A DNA stretch of 64,000 nucleotides. Origin: Eremophila alpestris peregrina. Lineage: Eukaryota > Chordata > Aves > Passeriformes > Alaudidae. The DNA lies in the NCBI GenBank assembly GCA_009792885.1, contig WMCF01000067.1, forward strand, positions 2,358,279 to 2,422,278. The letters run 5' to 3'. Shown in pieces: positions 22,543-32,243 of the stretch. Positions within the stretch are counted from its first letter, which is position 1; the number at the start of each line of letters is the position of its first letter. The notes under the pieces are model-generated. The model was not told the DNA's origin and ran no database searches. It saw only the letters and a program-made list of their open reading frames with translations. The position numbers and the translations under genes are program-made.

Positions 22543-25500
22543 CCTCATTTCCAGCGTGGCTTTTCTTCCCCCTCCCTCCCCTTGCCGGGGAGCATCGCCC
22601 ACCCCCCCAGCTCCCCCACCAATTAAAGAGCTCACAGACACCCCCCGGCCCACACTTGTTGCTTGGAAGCTCCGCTTCACCCCCCGCGGGCCTGACTCAG
22701 CCTGCCCCGGGCGAGCGGGGGGCTCTGCCTGCCCCGGGGGGCAACGGAGGGTCCCCAAATCCCCTCCCAGCCCCGCTGCAGCCCCCACATTCCTGTTCCC
22801 AGGCAGGTTATGCTGCAGAAAATCCCCCTCTTCTCCTGCCAGCAGGAAGCCCCCCGTGCCTGCTCGGTGCCCAGGGCAGACACCAGCATTCCTTCGGGAG
22901 CTTCCAGCGCTCCCAGCCCGGATCCGGGCGGTGCCGGGACTGCCCCGTGCCCCAGCTGCCGGAGCTGCTCCTGGGGCCGCACACGGGGCAGGGAACAAAG
23001 GGTCTCCTCACCCCATTTCCCCTCCCGACTCTTCCTCTGCCCCCAACACGGCCCAGAGCAGACCCAGGCTTGACATCAGTCTCCAGCCTCTGCGATTGTG
23101 CTCATTCCCATGGCAACAACAAACACACAATTATAGATATATAATATTATATAAACCCGGCGGGCTCCCGGGCAGGGGTGTGAGGTTCACCTGCTCCCAG
23201 CCTGCTCCCGAGCCCTGCAGGCAGCTCCCAGCCGGGCAGGGAGAGGTGTCCGGAGCCTGGCCGGGGTGCCCAGCCCGTGGGTGCCCGGCAGATCTGGTGC
23301 CACCCAGCCCCGGTGCCTGCCCCAGCGCCTCGGCAGAGGCAGGCGAACAGCACAGGGCGCAGCAGGAGATTCAATTACAGAACTTCCCACAGCGAAGGGG
23401 GAGCGGAGCAGCCCTGTTCCTGCCCGGCTCGCCGGGAGCTGTGCAGAGGTGGAGAGGACGGGCAAACGCAGCAGCAGAAGCGGGGCTGCCTCCCCCGTTC
23501 CGCCCCTGCTCACAGAGATCAGGCTGTAGCACTGTCTGGGGCTAAGGGAAACAGGATTCTGCCCACTGAGAGCCAGGAGGACCCATCTGAGAGCAAGTGA
23601 CCCAAGGACATCTGCTCTGATCCAGCGGCCGGGGAACTCTGCCCCGTGCAGGGAGGAGCGGGCACACCCCGGTGACAAAGGACTTCATGGCACAGGCACA
23701 GGCTGGCCATGGGCAGCTCAGCCCGGGCTGGGAAAAGTCCAAACCCTTCTCCTTGCAGGGCTCACAGCTCGGAGCTGCAGGGCTCTGTGGGCTGGTGCCG
23801 GCCAGGGAAGCTGGAGCAGCTTTCCTTGGACAGGGGCGCAGGCAGATGCAGGCTCACGCAGGGCTGGTGATGTCACCTGTTTGAGGGGACTCTGCGCTGC
23901 TAAAGCCACCCCAACACACGGCCACCAGCACCTCCTGCTCCTCCTGCCAACCAGGCAGACCCCTCAGAGGAAGCAAAGCCCTGGCCCAAGGGAGCAGAGC
24001 CCCCTGTGCCACTCCGGGACACGGCTTTGGGAGTCCGGCTCTGCCACCCACCTCCTTCAGCAGGATCCCAGCCCAAGAACCAACCGAGGATCCAGGGAAC
24101 TGAGCTCTGCTCGTCCATGGGCCACATCACACACAGAATCACACACAGAATCGCAGAACCACACACAGAACCACACAATCACACACACAATCACACACAC
24201 AATCACAGAATCACACACACAATCACAGAATCACAAGGCTGTAAGACACCTCCCAGATCATCGAGTCCAACCCTCACACCTCAGCCAGACCACGGCACCC
24301 AGTGCCACATCCAGTCTCTTTTAAACACATCCTCACAGGGCAGGGCAGCTCTTCCTTCCCCCACGGGGAGCTGAGTGAGACAGGGCTCATTTCGGGATCA
24401 CCTGGAGCTTTGGTGCTGCCCGGAAATCCGAGTGAGCCCGGAGCAAAGTGTCCCTGCGGGAAGGGAGCCGCTGGCCTGTGCGTGTCCTGCGCTCCCCCTG
24501 CGCCAGGGAGGAGCCCCAGGTAGCCTTTCCCTCCAGCTGGAAGCCGTGAGTCAGCCGGGAAGGGAAGGCTTTGGAGGCTCATAAACAACTGAGGAGGCAG
24601 AGGTTGGGCTGTGGATGGAGAAGGTGGAGCGAGACCCTCCCCAGCACATCCGCACCGCTGAGCCCCTTCCCGACACAGCTCCCGGTGTGACAGCAAGGGG
24701 CTGCGCCTCCCTCCCTCCAGCAAAAAGCGTCTGGGGACAGGATTTCTCCTCAGGGAACGTGTCCCCTGTCATCCTCCCTCACCCCCCTGGGCAGCCCCAG
24801 AGAGCAGCCCCCAGCTCTGGAGAAACCCCCCCGTCCCCAGCCCTGCCTCGCCCATGGAAGTTGCTTCCCCCTTTCCCACAGTTGGGAGCAAATTCAAGCG
24901 GTGCTGCCCGGGAAGTTATCCCCCAAAACTGCTCGGGAGAGGGAAGAGCCGCCTCCCTGCCCCTCACAGCGCTGCTGCCCGGTTCCCCCTGTCCTCTGGC
25001 AGCAGCTCAGCGCCGCTCGCTCCCGGCCATATGCTGCCAGAGGTTAGGGATAGAAACCAAATATAAACCCGGCACTTAATGCCCAAATTTCCCTCCCACC
25101 CCGCCGATCCCGCTGTCTCCCCTCTGCTGCTGCCCTTCTCCCTCACCCACCTCTCTCTGGGGAGCGTGCCAAGGAGCCGGATCCCTCAGCTGCCTGGGAT
25201 CCGCCGGGAATGTGCCGCTCAGGATGCTCGGCTCTCCCTAAGATCCTTAGGAATGCGTGGCCTCGGCAGGGATCACACACAATCTCCCCGGCAGCCGCTG
25301 CTCGGGAGTTACTGGGCTGCTATTTCCATGCGGCTGGAAATGCGTGCGGGGGATTAAAGCCCGCGGACTAAAGGAAGGGCTGAGCATATTTATACTAAAG
25401 CTTTGGGAGCTGTGGAAGGGCGCACACACCACACACACGCGCACCAGCTGATAGCGGGGTCTGGCACTGCCACTGCGGCGATTTGGGACAAATCCCAGGA

Positions 25501-27365
25501 TTGTCTGTCCGTGCTCCAGTTTAGAGCGAGCGCCGATGCTGGGCTTTGCCTAGAGGTGGCAGTGAGCCTTCGCTCTTCCCTCTGCCGAGCCCCCGGCACG
25601 GCCCGGGAAGTCCCGGCAGCTCTGACGGGCTCGGGGGATGCTGTGACCGTCCCCGCAGGCACAGGCGGGACCCTGCAGAACCCACCCTGGGCGGGCTCGG
25701 GGGGCTCCGCGGCACCGTCCCCTCTGCACAAGGCTGGGCTTTCATCGGAGCCACGTTTGCAGCAAAACTGGGGTGGGTTTGATCAAATCCCTCAAACCTG
25801 GGAGTTCATGGCCAGGGCAGCTCGCTCTGAAAACATCCCCGGGCCAGCTCCCAGCTCCTCCCTCCCCACCACATTTTAGGGGAAAACTTTTTGCCCCCCA
25901 CTTCTAGCAGCTGTCACAGCCCTCAGTGACCAGGCGGAGCTGTGACCAGGTGAAACACCCCAGCACAAACCCCGACATCCAACCAGACACCTGTACAAGA
26001 CACCTTTATGTCCCAAAGCTCCCCGCCGTTGGGGCCAGAGTTGGAAAACGCTGCTGGGAAGGTTCCTGGGGAGCTGCTCTCCTCCTCCGAGGGCACGGGG
26101 TGGGTGATGAAGGGCGATCTCTCTCCCTCACACGTGGGCACACACGCACGCAGCAAATCTAATAAAAAGAGAATTTGGCTCCTGGCATTCAACTATCTCG
26201 AGCTTCATACAGACACCAAAGAAATGAGATTATGGGAGCACACAAACAAGAAATTCCAGGGGGATGAATTCATGTTTCATCGCTGTTACAGGGCAGGGAA
26301 GGACCTGTCTGTCTTCCCTTACATTTCTTTTTAAATTCTCCTTCAAAATATGACCCCCCTCCTTTCCAAAGTCACATTTCCTCCAGCCCCAAGCCCTGCC
26401 ACCTTCCCATCAAAATCCAAATTGCTCTCATTATCATTTGAAGGGCGCGTTCAAAGTTCAAGGACTTCTTGTAAATCCGGGGCGTAATTTAGATGAAAAA
26501 GCCCCGCTTTAAAACCTCGCTTGGCAGCCTGAAAGGGGCTCGAGTCACTCCTGGGTTATTCAGATGCAAACCCTGTTTTGAAGCACAAGTGTCTGAGCTG
26601 AGCCATCCCCAGCAGCTGGAGGTTCGGGGGCAGATGCTCCGCGGCAGCAGCAGAGCTCCACGACTCCACTGGAATCAGCGGAATCGAGATCATTAAAGCC
26701 AGCTAAAACCAGCCAGTTCCCAGCGTTTTGTGCCATCTGAGTCCCTGCTTCCAGCCCGCTCCTTTCCAGTGGGATCCGGCCCCCAAAGGGCACCTCTGAA
26801 CCTTTAGATCAATTCTTGGCTTAATTACAAACCAGAAAAATCACTCTCGTGTCAACCTTAAGCAGTACATGTCGAGATTTCAATTGTTTTTGTCTCAATG
26901 AAGTGACACATTTCTGAGGGCTGTAGGTTAAAGACTCTTTTGAAAAGCCCCAAATCCCTAATCTGAAGTGAGAAGTTATCGCTGGAGCAGCTCGGGGTGG
27001 GTGGTGACGAGCACAGGAAAGGGCCCTGCGTCAGCCGGTGAATGGGTAAATGGGGCCGGGGAGGAGAGGCGAGGGCTGGAGCAGCCTGACGAGCCTGATA
27101 AGCCAAATCTGCACAGCATTCACTGCAAAAGCCAGCACAAAGCAAACCCAAAAGCACAGAAACAGCTGCTGCCGAGTCCTTCATTTCTAAAGAGGAGCAA
27201 GGAGGAGAAAATAATATGATAAAAATAATCCACCACGGAGCAGCAAAGTCCCTCAGTGCTGCCCTGCAGGGGGAGGCTCCAATTCCCTGCTCCCCCCAGA
27301 CCCACTTCAATAACCAGGGAATTCGGGCATCCCACAAGGAGCAGAGAGCAGTGAACCCTGCTTGG
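22543..27365. other. Intergenic, GC-rich; no coding gene seen
   Basis: CpG-containing sequence continues to about 25.7 kb with short GC-rich patches (23.2-23.5, 24.9-25.7 kb), then becomes AT-richer (26.1-27.2 kb). No conserved protein is recognised on either strand. Apart from the CR1 with a microsatellite at 24.1 kb, nothing specific is seen. The 26.43-26.95 kb part has a non-repetitive, mixed composition that could be conserved non-coding DNA. Confidence 0.5.
24118..24345 (-). mobile_element. CR1 LINE 3' end with expanded terminal repeat
   Basis: From about 24225 the plus strand reads CAGAATCACAAGGCTG, then ACCTCCCAGATCATCGAGTC and CAACCC, the reverse complement of a CR1 3' end of a type different from the other copies here. 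Before it, a roughly 110-bp tract of ACACACAGAATC, CACAGAACC and CACAATC variants is best read as an expansion and decay of the CR1 8-bp terminal repeat (CACAGAAT on this strand). The CR1 body fades out near 24345. Confidence 0.8.
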
Positions 27366-27592
27366 AGTGGGGTTAGATGGGATTTTGGGAAGGAATTGCT
27401 CCCTGGGAGGGTGGGGAGGGGCTGAGATGGAATCCCCAGGGAAATTGTGGCTGCCCCTGGATCCCTGGCAGTGTCCAAGGCCAGGCTGGACACTGGGGCT
27501 TGAAGCAGCCTGGGACAGTGGGATTTGTCCCTGCCCATGGGAATGAGATGAGCTTTAAGGTCCTTTCCCACCAAAAGCATTCCACGGTTCCA
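27366..27592 (+). mobile_element. CR1 LINE 3' fragment
   Basis: Sense CR1 blocks are in order: GGGAAGGAATTGCTCCCTGG, GATCCCTGGCAGTGTCCAAG, CAGCCTGGGACAGTGGG, GAGCTTTAAGGTCC, and the end CATTCCACGGTTCC, a decayed ATTCTATG tail. A 5'-truncated non-coding copy of about 225 bp. Confidence 0.92.
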
Positions 27593-28755
27593 TATCCCAG
27601 CTTCTTCCAGTCTGCATGGAGCAGCAGAGAGCAAGGAGAAGGTGACCATGGGGAAGGCAAATCCCAGCTCCCAAGTGAATCACAGCCCAAGAATAATTAA
27701 ATCACAGCAAAATAATAATAATTTTAAAAAGCCTTGAGTGACCTCTAAATGAGCCCCGTTTGGCTGATCCCAAACAGCTGCCAAGGATCTCTCCCAGCCC
27801 AACTCCCAAAACAAGGAGGGACAAAGAAGAACTCCAGAGATGGAGCTGTCAGATTTCCCCCCTTTTCTTCCCCAAATCCAACCAAAAGCCTCTGCTCAGC
27901 CTTCCCACCAAGTGAGGAGAAGTTTGCAGATGCTGTGCCAGGAATTTGGATTTATTGAAACTTCTGGAACTTGAGGGCATCCAACAGCTCCTTCTCAGCC
28001 CCACAAACCACTCCCAGCCCAGCCAGGAGAGCTGAGCACAACGCCCCAGAAGCAGATTTGGACATGCCAGGCCCTAAATAAAATAAAAAAACTCGATATT
28101 GGGCTTTTTGGCTACCTCCAGACACAGCCCAGTGATTCCCCTGGGAGAGGTTCCTGCAGCCAAATCCTGCCCCTGGGATTTCAGGCTCCTGGGAGCAGGA
28201 CTGGTCCCAGTAAAGGGAGGGAACTGGGGCTCAGCAGCTCACTGGGAGTGCCCATCCAGGCTGGGAGCCCCATCCCTGTGTGGGGCTGGAATCTCCAAAA
28301 GGTCCATGGAGATTTTGCCTGGAGCCAAAGACATCCCTGACATCCCCTTGTGAGATCCCACAGGGGGATTCCAGCCCAAATCCCAGCTCCCTGGTTTTAT
28401 CCCACACATTTCAGGCACCCTTTTCCCACAGCCCCCAAACCCATCCTGCTTCTGAGGTCTCCCACTGAATTTTGCTGGATTGGTGAGGAGGAGGCAGAGG
28501 GACAAAGCCCAGCTGGATGCACCCTGCTCCCTTAGGAAAGGGATTCCCAAAGGGATTCCCAAAAAGAAAAGTAACTCCCCAAACCTTCCAGAGCTTTGGT
28601 GCTGTTGGAGAAGGGAAATTGTCCCTGTGTTTAAAATCTGGAGGATTTCCACTCTGGGTGCATCCAGAGGGTGATGGAAACTCCTCCAAGGGTGGAATTG
28701 CTGCCCAGAAATCCCTTCTGCTTTTGGGGGGAGATTAAAAGATCTTTTCCTCCCA
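27593..28755. other. Intergenic between CR1 fragments; nothing specific seen
   Basis: This stretch contains an AT-rich run around 27695-27735 and an AAATAAAATAAAA run around 28075-28090. Small local duplications occur, for example AAAGGGATTCCC at 28538-28562. No gene or clear repeat family was recognised. Confidence 0.5.
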
Positions 28756-28759
28756 GACA

Positions 28760-28998
28760 GGGAGAGGATTCCTGATCCCTGGAGGTGTCCAAGGCCAGAC
28801 TGGACAGGGATTGGAGCAACCAGAGAGAGCTGGGGGTGCTCACCTGGAGAGGAGAAGGCTCCAGGGAGAGCTCAGAGCCCCTTCCAGTGCCTAAAGGGGC
28901 TCCAGGAGAGCTGGAGAGGGACTGGGGATGAGGGAGATTGGGGGGTGGGTGGGATGAGCTTCAAGGTCCCTCCCACCCCAAACCATTCCATGATTCCA
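28760..28998 (+). mobile_element. Composite or rearranged CR1 fragments
   Basis: The block GATCCCTGGAGGTGTCCAAG to GGATTGGAGCAACC, normally near the CR1 3' end, comes first. It is followed directly by the block AGAGCTGGGGGTGCTCACC to GGAGAGGGACTGGGG, which normally lies about 170 bp further 5'. The usual 3' terminus (GAGCTTCAAGGTCC, CCAAACCATTCCATGATTCC) comes last. The order shows two CR1 pieces joined, or one copy rearranged. Confidence 0.82.
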
Positions 28999-30164
28999 CG
29001 CTGGGCACACCCAGATCTCCCTGATCCCACCACTTGCACCTGGATCCCGTCCAGTTTGCAGTGGGAGGAGGTGAAACCCTGGGATATCCTGTCTCTCCGT
29101 GCCAGGAAAACACGGCAGGGGCCCCACCTGTTTTGATTTCCAGGCTTTCCTTGCACCTCAACGGCCTCCAGCTCTTTGGAAAGGCTCATTCCAGGCTGGA
29201 TCCTGGGGAAAAGCCTGGCCAGGAGGATGGAGCCCCACAGCCCCACAATGTTCTCTGCACTAGTCTGGGATAATCAGGAGCAGGAGGGAGGAGAGGTGCT
29301 CAGGATCCCAAGGAGAGGCAGCATCCAAACCCCTGGGTTTTATGATTTTATTTCATTTTTAGCAATGTTATTTTCCCCTCCCCTGTTTTGCAGCAGGAGC
29401 AGCTGATGGGCTGGAAAAAAATTGGGAGCTGGGAGCAGGAGGTGCCCATCCATGCAGCCCAAGGGAGGGATTGGAGGCTAAAAGCAGAGTAAACAGGAAA
29501 AACAACCTCACAGAGCACCAGGCCACCTTGGGCCAGCAAAGCACTGCCCATGCAAGGCTGGAAAACAACCAATTCCTCCCCAATTCCCACTGAAAAAATG
29601 GGAAACAAAGGCACAGAAAGGATCAGAGTCAGCCACCAGGTTTGCAAACTTCAAAGGGAAAAATTAAAATATCCAAGCATTTTTCTTTTCTTTTTTTGTT
29701 TTTTTTCCTCACCTGCCTGCTGGATGAGAGACAGAGCCCAGGGGTTTCACAGGACCACCAGGAATTTCTGGAGCAGGGGAAGGCTGGAAAACTCTCCCCC
29801 AGTGGAGCAGCCATGGGCAGAGGAGCCCAGCCTGGGGCCTGGCAAAGCAAAGGCTTCTGTTTGCCACCAAGAGAGAAAAAATCAGAGCCAGACCAGGAAG
29901 AAAAGGATCAAACCCTGAACATGACCAGGAATGAGCAAGAAAAGAGCTGGTACAAAATCTTGGATCTCTCCCTGGGCTGCCTCCAGCATTCCCAACCCCT
30001 CTCTGCTCCCCACAGCATCCAGGGGTTGAGAGAGAAAAGTTTGGGAAGTGTGGAGACACCTGAAGGCTGAAGGGGGAGGAAGGGAGGGATGTGGGAATGG
30101 CAGAGACTGAGATTGCACTGGAGCATTGCTGGGACCTGCACTGGGAGTGTGGGAGAGCTGCAGC
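28999..30164. other. Intergenic; no gene seen
   Basis: Ordinary sequence between two CR1 copies, with a T-rich run near 29680-29708. Open frames on both strands carry no recognisable domain. Confidence 0.5.
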
Positions 30165-30605
30165 CACTGGGATCAGCACAGGAGGGACCTGGAGCTGCTG
30201 CAGAGTCCAGAGGAGGCCACAGAGATGCTCCAAGGGCTGGAGTGGCTCTGGAGCCAGGCTGGGAGAGCTGGGGGTGCTCACCTGGAGAAGAGAAGGATCC
30301 AGGGAGAGCTCAGAGCCTCTTCCAGGGCCTAAAGGGGCTCCAGGAGAGCTGGAGAGGGACTGGGGACAAGGGATGGAGTGACAGGACACAGGGAATGGCT
30401 TCCTAGTGCCAGAGGACAGGAATGGATGGGATATTGGGAGGGAATTGTTCCCTGGGAGGGTGGGCAGGCCCTGGCACAGGGTGCCCAGAGCAGCTGTGGC
30501 TGTCCCTGGATCCCTGGCAGTGTCCAAGGCCAGGCTGGACAGGGCTTGGAGCAGCCTGGGATAGTGGGAGGTGTCACTGGCCATGGCAGGGGTGGGATGG
30601 GATTT
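30165..30605 (+). mobile_element. CR1 LINE 3' fragment, about 440 bp
   Basis: A long CR1 3' segment in sense orientation, colinear with the copy at 1500-1935. It includes GGACCTGGAGCTGCTG, GGGGTGCTCACCTGGAG, GGCCCTGGCACAGGGTGCCC, GGCCAGGCTGGACAGGG and GCAGCCTGGGATAGTGGG. It is 5'-truncated and its extreme 3' tail has decayed or been lost. Confidence 0.93.
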
Positions 30606-31522
30606 TGGGGTCTGACAATGTTTGAGCTGATCCCAATCCCTGCCAGGAGTTTTCACCTGAACCCCGCAGTTCACCCAGAGCAGGGTCCCACTCTCCTCTT
30701 CCCTGGCTTCACCCCAGTGCCAAAGGTCCCAGGGATCAACCAGGACAGGACTGGAGCTGCCCCAGCCCAGGGAGGTGATCACACATCAGGAAGCTGCTGA
30801 CCTCCCCCTGCAGCAGCTACAAGTCAGAATAACCCCACTTTGGACACCTCTGGCTGTAATTCCACCCTCCCACAAAGAAATTTCCACCTTTCCTGAGACT
30901 GTTTTTCTCTCTGAGCCCATTTCTCTGCTTCCCCTTCCCTCTCCAGCTTCCTGCTGCTTCCCAAAGAAGTCTCTCCCACCTTCTCCAGAGTTTGGGGTGA
31001 TAACACAACCTCTGAGGAGTTTTTCTTGCTCTCAGGGTCCTGTCAAGGCCCTGCAGGGAGCCTCTGACCCCAGGAATGAGCCATGAGAGCCGGAGCTCCT
31101 CAAACCTTCAGTGCAACCGAGAGAGAGGAGCCTGAACCCAGCTCCCCCTCCTCTTTTTCTTTCTCTCTCTTTATTTTTCCTTCTTCCCCCCGCCTCTCCC
31201 CGACCTCTCATTCCCAGTGGCCAAGAACATTTAGTCTGGCCGGGAAAAGGAAATCTCATTACGGAATTATGGTTCATTTAGCAGGTCCCACTGGAAGCCC
31301 TGCAATAACCACTGGCTTCCTAACAGGATTAGCCAGTGTCTGAACCTCCCGCTCTCCCTGCAGGCATCTCCCTGCCCAAAATGCCCCTAAACCCCCCAGG
31401 AAACCCCAAACAGCCACGGAAAACCACGATTCAGGTGGATGCAGGGAAGGGAAGATTGAAGGGAGCTGAAGGTGGAGAATTTGTTGGTGTGAAGGTGGGC
31501 ACTGCCAGCAGACGTTTGAACA
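30606..31522. other. Intergenic; no gene seen
   Basis: Pyrimidine-rich tracts occur around 31140-31210. The stretch 31210-31335, with CATTTAGTCTGGCCGGG and TCATTACGGAATTATGG, is non-repetitive and could be conserved non-coding DNA, but this cannot be tested here. No coding sequence is recognised. Confidence 0.45.
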
Positions 31523-32243
31523 GGTTATCCCAGGGTGAATTATCCCAGGGTGAGTTATCCCAGAGTTATCCCAGGGTGGGTTATCTCAGGGTGAATTATC
31601 CCAGAGTNNNNNNNNNNNNNNNNNNNNNNNNNNNNNNNNNNNNNNNNNNNNNNNNNNNNNNNNNNNNNNNNNNNNNNNNNNNNNNNNNNNNNNNNNNNNN
31701 NNNNNNNNNNNNNNNNNNNNNNNNNNNNNNNNNNNNNNNNNNNNNNNNNNNNNNNNNNNNNNNNNNNNNNNNNNNNNNNNNNNNNNNNNNNNNNNNNNNN
31801 NNNNNNNNNNNNNNNNNNNNNNNNNNNNNNNNNNNNNNNNNNNNNNNNNNNNNNNNNNNNNNNNNNNNNNNNNNNNNNNNNNNNNNNNNNNNNNNNNNNN
31901 NNNNNNNNNNNNNNNNNNNNNNNNNNNNNNNNNNNNNNNNNNNNNNNNNNNNNNNNNNNNNNNNNNNNNNNNNNNNNNNNNNNNNNNNNNNNNNNNNNNN
32001 NNNNNNNNNNNNNNNNNNNNNNNNNNNNNNNNNNNNNNNNNNNNNNNNNNNNNNNNNNNNNNNNNNNNNNNNNNNNNNNNNNNNNNNNTCCCAGAGTTAT
32101 CCCAGGGTGAGTTATCCCAGAGTTATCCCAGGGTGGGTTATCCCAGAGTTATCCCAGAGTTATCCCAGGGTGAGTTATCCCAGGGTGAGCTATCCCAGAG
32201 TCATCCCAGAGTCATCCCAGAGTCATCCCAGAGTTATCCCAGC
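31523..32243. repeat. TTATCCCAG-type minisatellite interrupted by an assembly gap
   Basis: Both sides of the gap are made of two alternating short units, one of 11 bp (GTTATCCCAGA) and one of 14 bp (GTTATCCCAGGGTG and its variants). The left edge at 31523 and the right edge at about 32243 belong to the same array, so the gap is an unassembled part of it. Interspersed GTCATCCCAGA copies mark the right edge. The frames open across it are spurious. Confidence 0.93.
31608..32088. other. Assembly gap (481 N)
   Basis: A run of N lies inside the TTATCCCAG minisatellite. Its stated length may be an estimate, so the true array length is unknown. Confidence 0.99.

Noticed and set aside
20853..23144. 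A 763-codon plus-strand open frame through the CpG island, with other long frames in all phases.
   Set aside because: The DNA is very GC-rich, so stop codons are rare; the peptides are Pro/Gly/Arg/Ala-rich with no domain, and similar long frames exist on both strands. No gene family was recognised.
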